A stretch of DNA of 5,839 bases. Source: Candidatus Moranbacteria bacterium CG23_combo_of_CG06-09_8_20_14_all_35_22. GTDB lineage: Bacteria; Patescibacteriota; Minisyncoccia; Moranbacterales; UBA2206. The stretch covers positions 12,436-18,274 of the forward strand of contig PCRW01000044.1 of the NCBI GenBank assembly GCA_002772115.1. The letters run 5' to 3'. This document shows, in pieces, positions 1-4,395 of the stretch. The translations under genes were made by a program, and so were the position numbers. The first letter of the stretch is position 1. Each line of letters starts with the position of its first letter. The notes below the pieces were generated by a model. It searched no databases, had not been told where the DNA came from, and was given only the letters and a program-made list of their open reading frames with translations.

Positions 1-130
1 GACTAATAACGGTGAAACCTTCATAATTATTTTGGTTTAATGAATCAAAAACATTGCGGTTCTTTGTTTTTGTAGTATAATTAGGTTGAGGACCATAATA
101 ATTTTTTAAGGTAATACCGTGGGAAGTCGG

Positions 131-147
131 CTAGTGCTTCGCACTAG
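131..147. repeat. Perfect hairpin in the P6 insertion of the intron
   Basis: CTAGTGC (131-137) pairs perfectly with GCACTAG (141-147) over a TTC loop. It lies just after the P4 3' strand and just before the AATTTCT tandem repeat, so it probably caps an extra P6 helix or is part of inserted spacer DNA. No function can be assigned. Confidence 0.7.
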
Positions 148-191
148 AATTTCTAATTTCTAATTTCTAATTTCTAATCAATTTCTAATTT
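148..191. repeat. Tandem 7-bp repeat AATTTCT inside the intron
   Basis: Four uninterrupted AATTTCT units (148-175) are followed by AATC, a fifth unit (180-186) and a partial unit (187-191). The repeat sits in the peripheral P6 region of the intron, where length change would be tolerated. Short A/T-rich repeats of other sequence occur in two spacers of this window (near 1247 and 5794), which suggests a general tendency of this genome. Confidence 0.85.
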
Positions 192-597
192 AAGGAATAG
201 CGGCAAGAACTCCCTGTTGTTGTCCGTACTCGGACACACAGGGTAATTCACAATTTAAAAAATTAGGATTTGTTTGGAAACTGGAAATTGATAATTGGTA
301 ATTCCAGTGCGTAGTGCTGGCTTGACCCCGTAACGACTTTGTTGCCTCATTGGCGACAAGATAGTGATTGATAGAATTTGGAAATATATCACTATAATAT
401 GTTGGCCCCCCGATAGAATCGGGGGTGAAGATATAGTCTGCACTCCTAGAAATAGGGGAATATGTGACGAGAGGACCGGAAAGAACAAACCTCTGGTGTA
501 CCAGCTGTTCCGCTAGGAGCACTGCTGGGTAGCTACGTTTGGACGGGATAACCGCTGAAAGCATATAAGCGGGAAGCCCACCTCAAGATTAGGCAAT

Positions 598-628
598 TGT
601 TTGTGTCTCACTGCGTTCAACACAAACA
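598..628 (+). repeat. Nine-bp hairpin in the helix 98 expansion of 23S rRNA
   Basis: TGTTTGTGT (598-606) pairs perfectly with ACACAAACA (620-628) around a 13-nt loop. It abuts the larger CGCGGA-type hairpin that starts at 629, so the helix 98 expansion would carry at least two stacked or branching helices. Confidence 0.7.
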
Positions 629-713
629 CGCGGACACACGCGGACTGAAACGCGGACAAACGCGGAATTAAAAAATTCTGCGTAAGTCAGCGTCAAGTCA
701 GTGTAAGTCAGCG
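629..713 (+). repeat. CGCGGA/TCAGCG hairpin repeat, copy 1, inside 23S rRNA helix 98
   Basis: The left arm has four CGCGGA units (629, 639, 651, 661). The right arm has units of the type AGTCAGCGT (685-713). The two arms fold into one long hairpin around an AAAA loop (670-673): GAATT/AATTC and ACGCG/TGCGT pair without mismatch. The three outer units pair with the same internal G-A mismatch each time (632/710, 642/700, 654/689). A 17-base stretch (650-666) matches 868-884 in copy 2 at 16 of 17 positions. It could stay in the mature rRNA as an expansion segment or be cut out as an intervening sequence; the DNA cannot decide. Confidence 0.8.
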
Positions 714-856
714 GTGAGTGACGAATGAAGTGAGGCACGAACACGATTTGCTAGAAGATGACTAGCTTGATAGGTCTCAGGTGAAAGCGGAGTAATCCGT
801 TCAGCCGAGAGATACTAATAAATTGAACATTATCTCTCTTAATCAGTCGTAGATCA

Positions 857-925
857 ACGCGGATTGGACGCGGATAAACGCGGACATATAAAAAATGTCG
901 GCGAAAATCCGCGTAAAGTCAGCGT
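857..925 (+). repeat. CGCGGA/TCAGCG hairpin repeat, copy 2, in the 23S-5S spacer
   Basis: Three CGCGGA units (858, 869, 879) face a right arm containing ATCCGCGT (907-914) and AGTCAGCGT (917-925). All arms pair in one register: 857-865 with 917-925, 868-875 with 907-914, and GACAT (883-887) with ATGTC (895-899). The G-A mismatch seen in copy 1 recurs at 861/921. A further AATCAGCG unit follows to 934. It begins about 18 bases after the 23S 3' end and may be a processing hairpin or only a repeat element. Confidence 0.8.
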
Positions 926-975
926 AAATCAGCGACTTGTAGTTAGCAGTTAGAAATTACTAAATTATTGTATTT

Positions 976-1083
976 ATGGAAAATTATAAGAAAAGTTTGA
1001 AATTTATTTTTACATTTTTTACCCTTATAATGGTGACCGTAGTATTTTTTCTATTTTTTTCTCCGGTAATCAAGGCTTTTTAA
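976..1083 (+). CDS. Possible 35-aa single-span membrane peptide in the 23S-5S spacer
   Basis: An ATG-to-TAA frame of 35 codons begins MENYKKSLKFIF. It has a lysine-rich N-terminus (K5, K6, K9), a strongly hydrophobic stretch (about residues 10-28) and a short tail ending IKAF. This matches a positive-inside membrane span or a bare signal peptide. No Shine-Dalgarno sequence precedes it, but most genes here lack one. I do not recognise the peptide. Against it: it is short, T-rich sequence encodes Phe-rich peptides by chance, and it lies within an rRNA operon that is not normally translated. Confidence 0.3.
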   Translation: MENYKKSLKFIFTFFTLIMVTVVFFLFFSPVIKAF

Positions 1084-1095
1084 AGCATGCGAATA

Positions 1096-1239
1096 AAAAA
1101 AAGAGCATTATTTTGGTGGCTTTTGCGAAGTGGCTACACCTCTTTCCATTCCGAACAGAGCAGTTAAGCACTTCAGCGCTGATGGTACCCTGATTTATTA
1201 GGGAAGAGTAAGCCACCGCCAGAATAATGCTCTTTTTTT
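1096..1239 (+). terminator. Extended 5S stem ending in a T-tract: processing stalk and likely rRNA operon terminator
   Basis: Positions 1096-1119 pair continuously with 1216-1239 (24 bp, with only two G-U pairs). The outer part is 5S-flanking sequence, AAAAAAAGAGC against GCTCTTTTTTT. The seven Ts at 1233-1239 follow the GC-containing part of the stem, as in an intrinsic terminator. The paired flank would also be an RNase processing site for the 5S ends. The whole 5S RNA would be the loop of this terminator, so folding of 5S may influence termination. Confidence 0.65.
1109..1227 (+). rRNA. rrf: 5S ribosomal RNA
   Basis: This is the small RNA of the large ribosomal subunit. The signature internal block CCATTCCGAACAGAG (1146-1160, usual form CCATNCCGAAC) is present. 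GCGCTGATGGTA (1177-1188) matches the conserved helix IV/loop E region, and GAGTA precedes helix I. Helix I is formed by 1111-1119 with 1216-1224. Both ends are approximate, because helix I continues without a break into flanking sequence (1096-1239). It is the last gene of the rRNA operon; no tRNA gene is seen in the 23S-5S spacer. Confidence 0.93.
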
Positions 1240-1246
1240 GTTTATT

Positions 1247-1286
1247 ACGAAATACGAAATAAACGAAATACGAAAGTACGAAAAAT
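1247..1286. repeat. Degenerate tandem repeat of TACGAAA type
   Basis: Five ACGAAA units separated by one to three bases (ACGAAAT, ACGAAATAA, ACGAAAT, ACGAAAG, ACGAAA) follow directly after the rRNA terminator. It resembles in style, but not in sequence, the AATTTCT repeat at 148-191 and the TACAAA repeat at 5794-5839. No coding or structural role is visible. Confidence 0.7.
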
Positions 1287-1338
1287 AATAGAAATAGGAG
1301 TATTTCATATTTAAGCTATTTTGTAGTTTGTAAATTTA

Positions 1339-1347
1339 TGCTAGAAT
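1339..1347 (+). promoter_or_regulatory. Extended -10 promoter giving a probable leaderless mRNA
   Basis: TGCTAGAAT combines an extended -10 TG with a good -10 hexamer (1342-1347). The best -35 candidates (TTTTGT at 1319-1324, TTGTAG at 1321-1326) are weak. Transcription should start about 6-7 bases downstream, which is essentially the ATG at 1354. The mRNA of the following gene would therefore have no leader, consistent with the absence of a Shine-Dalgarno sequence. Nearly the same nonamer precedes rplY at 3425. Confidence 0.6.
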
Positions 1348-1353
1348 GCCATT

Positions 1354-2160
1354 ATGGATACTGAACGAAAAAAATATATTATAATTGGAATTTATGGGGC
1401 AATTTTTTTGTTAATTATTTTTGGTTTGTATTCTATTCTAAAACCGGAAGAAAGTTGTTTTGACAAAATTAAAAATCAAAATGAAAAAGGCATAGATTGC
1501 GGAGGAGTTTGCCAGAAGGAATGTGATGAGATAAAAGCACAAGATCTGATTATTGAAAAAATTGGGGTTATCCCTTCAGGAATTAATGATAAATATGATT
1601 TTTATGCCAAGATTTCCAATCCGAATGCTGTTTTTGGCAATAAAAATTTTTCTTATGAAATAAATTTCAAGGATTCTTCCGGTAATATTATTGCTTCCAA
1701 AAATAGTACGGGTTTTATTTTGCCGAGAGAAGAAAAATATATAGTGGAAAATAATTTAGATTCTCCAGTCAATCCAGCTTTGAGCGAATTCAAGATTGTT
1801 AGTTCTGAATGGGTAAAATTTGAAGATTATTATGAAAGGCCGGATATTCAAATCATCAACAAAAATTATAGCGAAATTTCTGGCGGAGTGGGCTTTGCCA
1901 GCGCTCAAGGATTATTGAGAAATCGCAACCCGTATGATTTTGAAAGCATAAAAATTCAAGTGATTTTGAAAGATTCTGCGGGTAATATTTTAGCGCTTAA
2001 TTCCACCCAAATGAAAACTATCAAATCCGGCGAAGACAGAGATTTTAAAGTTCTCTGGCCAAGCAATTTTCCTGGTGTGGTGAGTGCGATGGAAGCTCAA
2101 GCGGAGGTAAATATTTTTAATTCTGATTCTTTTCTAAAAAGATTTTATCATAATGAATAA
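1354..2160 (+). CDS. Membrane-anchored protein with Cys cluster and two FxLYD-like repeats, function unknown
   Basis: The product has 268 residues. A lysine-rich N-terminus and one membrane span (about 8-28) suggest an anchor with the rest outside the cytoplasm. A cysteine cluster follows (C35, C49, C53, C57), spaced as CFDKIKNQNEKGIDCGG then VCxxxC. Related NQxExGxDCGGxC segments are known to me from surface proteins, where they probably form disulfides or bind a metal. Two similar segments then appear, residues 89-131 and 191-233. Both have NP at the start, a KDSxGNI turn, NST, and a polar 'ree/ged' turn before a hydrophobic strand. This resembles FxLYD-type beta domains, but I cannot confirm the family. 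The ATG is fixed by the leaderless promoter just upstream. The gene overlaps rodA by 8 bp, so the two are probably co-translated. A role in the cell envelope is inference from location and context only. Confidence 0.85.
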   Translation: MDTERKKYIIIGIYGAIFLLIIFGLYSILKPEESCFDKIKNQNEKGIDCGGVCQKECDEIKAQDLIIEKIGVIPSGINDKYDFYAKISNPNAVFGNKNFSYEINFKDSSGNIIASKNSTGFILPREEKYIVENNLDSPVNPALSEFKIVSSEWVKFEDYYERPDIQIINKNYSEISGGVGFASAQGLLRNRNPYDFESIKIQVILKDSAGNILALNSTQMKTIKSGEDRDFKVLWPSNFPGVVSAMEAQAEVNIFNSDSFLKRFYHNE

Positions 2161-3238
2161 GTTGTTGAAATTAGATTGGATTTTGATAATTTCCATAAGC
2201 CTGCTTTTGCTGGTGAGTCTACTGGTTATTTACAGTATTTCTTTTTCTGGGTCAGTTTTCAATGCAAGTAATTTTCAAAAACAATCAATATCAATCATCA
2301 TCGGAATATTAGCGATGTTTTTTTTGGCTTTTTTTGATTATCGATTGCTCAATTATCACAGCACCAAATTATATTTTTTGATGCTCTCGATTCTGGTGGC
2401 GGTTATTTTTTTGGGAAAAACTGTCAAAGGCAATACTGGTTGGTTGGAGTTTTTTTTCTTTAATGTTCAGCCGGTAGAAATTGCTAAAATCATCATCATA
2501 ATTTTTTTAGCTAGCTTTTTAAGTAAGAAAAAAACCCAATTGAGTATAATCATCCGCATAATCGCTTCAATTGTGCTTATTTTTATTCCTGTTTTTCTCA
2601 TTTTGAAACAACCAGATCTAGGTTCTTCATCCGTTATTTTATCAGGTTGGCTGGTGCTTCTTTTGGCTTCAGGATTAAACAAAAAAAATCTGGCGTTACT
2701 TGTAATTGTTGGAATTCTGGCGACATCATCTAGCTGGTTTTTTTTAAAAGATTATCAGAAGAATAGAATAATAAATTTTGTAAAACCCCAGCATGATCCG
2801 ATGGGAAGCGGATACAATGTGATTCAAGCGACTATTGCGGTTGGTTCTGGTGGAATTTTTGGTAAAGGTTTGGGCCATGGTTCGCAGTCTCAATTAAATT
2901 TTTTACCGGAAAAACATACTGATTTTATTTTTTCTGTGATTACGGAAGAGTTGGGGCTATTGGGAGCGCTAGCAATTTTTATTATTTTCGGCATTATTTT
3001 TTGGCGGATAAAAGAAACCGCGAAATTGGCACGGGATAATTTTGGTTATTTGATCACGCTGGGAATTTTAACTATTTTATTTTTTCAATTCTTTATCAAT
3101 GTTGGAATGAATATTGGAGTGATGCCCGTAACAGGCGTGCCTTTGCCATTTCTAAGTTATGGCGGAAGTTCAATGGTGGTAATGCTCTCCGCTATCGGGC
3201 TTGTCCAAAGTGTGTATATAAGGAGAATTAAAACTTAA
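2153..3238 (+). CDS. rodA: RodA-like SEDS peptidoglycan glycosyltransferase
   Basis: The product is a polytopic membrane enzyme of the SEDS family (RodA/FtsW/SpoVE). It polymerises lipid II into glycan strands, normally with a class B PBP partner. At 361 residues it matches the usual RodA length. Family motifs in order: KGNTGW (92-97), QPVEIAK (106-112), KQPDLGSS (152-159) in the early loops, the large extracellular loop with KPQHDPMGSGYNVIQA (211-226), and FGKGLGHGSQ (236-245). LPEKHTDFIF (251-260) contains D257, which lines up with the acidic residue essential in SEDS enzymes. The C-terminal block is MPVTGVPLPFLSYGGSS (324-340). About ten hydrophobic spans are visible. PVTGVPLPFLSYGGSS favours RodA over FtsW, but FtsW is not fully excluded. 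The start is inside the preceding gene (8-bp overlap) without a Shine-Dalgarno sequence, suggesting translational coupling. No PBP or mreBCD gene is in the window. Confidence 0.95.
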   Translation: MNKLLKLDWILIISISLLLLVSLLVIYSISFSGSVFNASNFQKQSISIIIGILAMFFLAFFDYRLLNYHSTKLYFLMLSILVAVIFLGKTVKGNTGWLEFFFFNVQPVEIAKIIIIIFLASFLSKKKTQLSIIIRIIASIVLIFIPVFLILKQPDLGSSSVILSGWLVLLLASGLNKKNLALLVIVGILATSSSWFFLKDYQKNRIINFVKPQHDPMGSGYNVIQATIAVGSGGIFGKGLGHGSQSQLNFLPEKHTDFIFSVITEELGLLGALAIFIIFGIIFWRIKETAKLARDNFGYLITLGILTILFFQFFINVGMNIGVMPVTGVPLPFLSYGGSSMVVMLSAIGLVQSVYIRRIKT

Positions 3239-3248
3239 TTTTTTTTTC

Positions 3249-3278
3249 TTATTTTTTATAATGATGAATAAAAAATAA
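3249..3278. terminator. All-A/T inverted repeat after rodA, weak candidate terminator
   Basis: TTATTTTTTAT (3249-3259) and ATAAAAAATAA (3268-3278) form a perfect 11-bp inverted repeat with an 8-base loop, ten bases after the rodA stop. The stem has no G-C pair and is followed by A-rich rather than T-rich sequence on the plus strand. It would be a poor intrinsic terminator and may act mainly as an mRNA 3'-end structure. Confidence 0.35.
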
Positions 3279-3281
3279 AAG

Positions 3282-3404
3282 TTGTCAAAATATTGCATAT
3301 GCCAAAAATTGATGAATGGGAGAGAAAAAGGTCTTAAAAAGTTTATCGATAAAGTTTAAGTTAGATAAGTTGGCTTTATTTAAGCCAAAAATATTCATAA
3401 GTGA
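3282..3404. other. Non-coding spacer between rodA and the rplY promoter
   Basis: No gene can be supported. Three overlapping tiny ATG frames exist (12, 15 and 30 codons, starting at 3299, 3312 and 3316) with no promoter or ribosome-binding signal. A 7-bp perfect hairpin, TTGGCTT (3370-3376) with AAGCCAA (3382-3388), is the only clear structure. It is followed by A-rich sequence on the plus strand and so is not a terminator in that direction. Confidence 0.5.
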
Positions 3405-3433
3405 TTGACGAATTTCTAATTTATTGCTAGAAT
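3405..3433 (+). promoter_or_regulatory. Strong sigma70-type promoter of rplY
   Basis: TTGACG (3405-3410) and TAGAAT (3428-3433) are separated by exactly 17 bases, with an extended -10 TG at 3425-3426. This is the best promoter in the window. Transcription should start near 3440, giving a leader of about 145 bases before the rplY ATG. That leader contains a small AAAGC/GCTTT hairpin followed by Ts (3443-3460), possibly an attenuator, and the GC-rich palindrome at 3525-3570. Confidence 0.8.
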
Positions 3434-3524
3434 CTTAGAGATAAAGCATTTAGCTTTTTTAATTTTTATTTCGCCTGAGAGACCAAAATGATTTTGTTTA
3501 AGCTTCGAAGTAATGCAGGGCAGG

Positions 3525-3570
3525 CCCGCCCGCATCGTTACGCGGAGCTTCGCGAAGCGTTGCGGGCGGG
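3525..3570. repeat. GC-rich palindromic element A in the rplY leader
   Basis: CCCGCCCGCA (3525-3534) and TGCGGGCGGG (3561-3570) are perfect 10-base arms. Pairing continues inward to a 19-bp stem with two mismatches and one G-U pair around the loop GGAGCTTC (3544-3551). The GC content contrasts sharply with the AT-rich surroundings. Its reverse complement matches element B inside rplY over two blocks of 19 and 17 bases, with transitions only. The 3' arm ends two bases before the only Shine-Dalgarno-like run (AGGG, 3572-3575), so the hairpin may affect ribosome access. Confidence 0.85.
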
Positions 3571-3585
3571 TAGGGTGGCAAAAAT

Positions 3586-4305
3586 ATGGATAAAGTGAAA
3601 TTGTCAGCCAAAATCCGAGAAGTTTTTGGGAAAAAAACCAAAAAAGGAAAAAAAGAAGGACTGGTTCCGGCAGTGGTTTATGGAAAAAAAATAGAATCCA
3701 AAAGTCTTTGGATCAAAGCGCTGGATTTTTCCAGATTGCTCAAGAAAGCTGGAGAAAGTACGATAATCGAATTGGATATTGATGAAAAAGACAAACGCAA
3801 TGTTATTATTTATGAAATTCAAAAAGATCCTGTAACTGGAAAATTTATTCACGCTGATTTCTTTCAAGTTAGAATGGATGAAGAAATTGAAAAAGCAGTG
3901 GAATTGAATTATATTGGAGAAGCTCCGGCGGTAAAAGAATTATACGGAGTGCTGGTGAAAAGTTTAGACGAAATTACCGTCAAATGTTTGCCAGCCGATT
4001 TACCTTCGGAAATTACTGTGGATATATCAAGTTTGAAAACTTTTGAAGATCATATTTGTATCAAAGATCTTGAAATTTCTCCAAAAATAAAGATTGATCT
4101 TGATCCAGAAACTGTGGTGGCACTTGTTTCTCCTCCTCGAAGTGATGAGGAGTTAGAACAACTTTCAGAAAAAGTGGAAGAAGATGTGACAAAAGTTGAA
4201 GGAGTAATCAAAGAGGAAAAAACTCCAGAGGGAGAAGAAGAAAAGAAGCCTGCCCGTAATGCTTCGCGTAGCGATGCAGGCGGAGGGGAAACTAAAAAAG
4301 AATAG
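3586..4305 (+). CDS. rplY: Large-subunit ribosomal protein bL25, CTC/TL5 form
   Basis: The product binds 5S rRNA in the large ribosomal subunit. It is the long two-domain CTC (TL5) form, 239 residues. The N-terminal 5S-binding beta-barrel spans about 1-93, with LVPAVVYGKK (26-35) near the start and DPVTGKFIHADFFQV (81-95) at its end, both diagnostic. The C-terminal TL5-type domain spans about 96-184, including GVLVKSLDEITVKCLPADLP (121-140). An acidic low-complexity tail follows (186-239). Residues 222-233, PARNASRSDAGG, are encoded by a GC-rich palindromic element and look unlike the rest of the tail. The ATG is preceded by AGGG about ten bases upstream. The gene has its own promoter (3405-3433) and terminator (4327-4362), so it is probably transcribed alone. 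A 36-codon upstream frame (3488-3598) overlaps its start by 13 bases. Confidence 0.95.
   Translation: MDKVKLSAKIREVFGKKTKKGKKEGLVPAVVYGKKIESKSLWIKALDFSRLLKKAGESTIIELDIDEKDKRNVIIYEIQKDPVTGKFIHADFFQVRMDEEIEKAVELNYIGEAPAVKELYGVLVKSLDEITVKCLPADLPSEITVDISSLKTFEDHICIKDLEISPKIKIDLDPETVVALVSPPRSDEELEQLSEKVEEDVTKVEGVIKEEKTPEGEEEKKPARNASRSDAGGGETKKE
4248..4281. repeat. GC-rich palindromic element B, in frame inside rplY
   Basis: GCCTGC (4248-4253) and GCAGGC (4276-4281) are the outer arms, with GC-rich inner sequence. The element aligns with the reverse complement of element A: 4249-4267 differs by three C/T changes, and 4268-4284 differs by three A/G changes. It lacks about ten central bases present in A. 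It encodes PARNASRSDAGG without a stop or frameshift. The reverse complement of element A read in the same frame gives PARNASRS and then reaches a stop. Confidence 0.85.
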
Positions 4306-4326
4306 TGATTTTTGTGAAATACTGGA

Positions 4327-4362
4327 AAAACTGCCCCGAGTACTCGGGGCAGTTTTGTTTTT
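4327..4362 (+). terminator. Perfect intrinsic terminator after rplY
   Basis: AAAACTGCCCCGAGT (4327-4341) and ACTCGGGGCAGTTTT (4342-4356) are perfectly complementary, giving a GC-rich stem (CTGCCCCGA with TCGGGGCAG) around a four-base loop. The downstream run TTTTGTTTTT completes a textbook rho-independent terminator 21 bases after the stop codon. With As on the other side it could also act in reverse. Confidence 0.95.
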
Positions 4363-4381
4363 GTCAAAAATTTGCTACAAT
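4353..4381 (+). promoter_or_regulatory. Candidate extended -10 promoter for the downstream gene
   Basis: TGCTACAAT (4373-4381) has the same TGCTA-AAT form as the promoters at 1339 and 3425. The -35 with a 17-base gap is TTTTGT (4353-4358), which overlaps the T-tract of the rplY terminator; TTGTCA (4361-4366) is closer to consensus but too near. Transcription would start around 4388, eight bases before the large inverted repeat at 4396. Confidence 0.5.
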
Positions 4382-4395
4382 ATGAGTACAAGTCA

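Larger units (their letters stand above)
1..466 (+). ncRNA. Group I (IA-like) self-splicing intron in 23S rRNA, 3' part, truncated by window edge
   Basis: This is the 3' part of a catalytic intron that should excise itself from the 23S precursor; the 5' splice site and P1-P2 lie upstream of the window. Visible helices are P4 (9-13 with 116-120), a 3x3 internal loop (14-16, 113-115) and P5 (17-21 with 108-112). P7 is A333, bulged C334 and GACT (335-338) against AGTCT (435-439). P7.1 is 341-346/352-357, P7.2 is 361-368/388-395 and P8 is 407-414/418-425. The J8/7-P7 segment AAGATATAGTCT (428-439) is the classic S element. P9 (443-448/453-458) has a GAAA loop. P7.1 and P7.2 lying between the P7 5' strand and P8 argue for class IA. 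G466 fits the terminal guanosine. Positions 124-325 are an oversized P6 region with hairpins and tandem repeats and no clear homing-endonuclease ORF. P3 cannot be confirmed, because most of its 5' strand is outside the window. Confidence 0.85.
467..838 (+). rRNA. rrl: 23S ribosomal RNA, 3' exon
   Basis: This is the 3' end of 23S rRNA, covering the end of domain V/VI. It starts inside the sarcin-ricin loop: ACGAGAGGACC at 467-477 corresponds to E. coli 2657-2667, including the GAGA tetraloop that elongation factors contact. Further conserved stretches are the GCTGAAAGCAT block (554-564), the helix 99 hairpin GCTAG/CTAGC (750-754/762-766), CTTGATAGG (766-774) and GATACTAATAA (811-821). The last few bases are estimated, because the 5' partner of the terminal helix is not in the window. 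Positions 592-749 replace the short helix 98 region with about 125 extra nucleotides. Transcription is on the plus strand and continues into the 5S gene. Confidence 0.93.

Noticed and set aside
54..81. TTGCGG-16-TATAAT promoter-like pair
   Set aside because: It lies inside the intron (P5 peripheral loop) with no plus-strand gene after it; such matches are expected in AT-rich sequence.
2..130. Minus-strand 43-codon open stretch at the left edge
   Set aside because: It has no start codon, follows a stop in the 131-147 hairpin, and is antisense to intron helices P4-P5, which explain the sequence better. A run this long is not rare by chance in six frames.
190..564. Minus-strand frame of 124 codons
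   Set aside because: It runs antisense across the intron core, the sarcin-ricin loop and 23S rRNA; the apparent peptide is the reverse of conserved rRNA sequence.
629..934. CRISPR array from the regularly spaced CGCGGA units
   Set aside because: Units are only 6-9 bases with 10-12-base spacing and fold onto complementary units; there are no true spacers and no cas genes.
841..1095. tRNA gene in the 23S-5S spacer
   Set aside because: No cloverleaf, T-loop GGTTCRA-type block or CCA end was found; the structured part is the repeat hairpin.
3316..3408. 30-codon ATG frame before the rplY promoter
   Set aside because: No promoter or ribosome-binding site is present, it overlaps two other tiny frames, and the composition is that of the spacer. 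Too weak to call a gene.
4050..4391. Minus-strand frame of 113 codons over the rplY 3' end
   Set aside because: It is a shadow of rplY and its terminator: Ser/Phe-rich because the plus strand is Glu/Lys-rich, with no promoter or homology signal.
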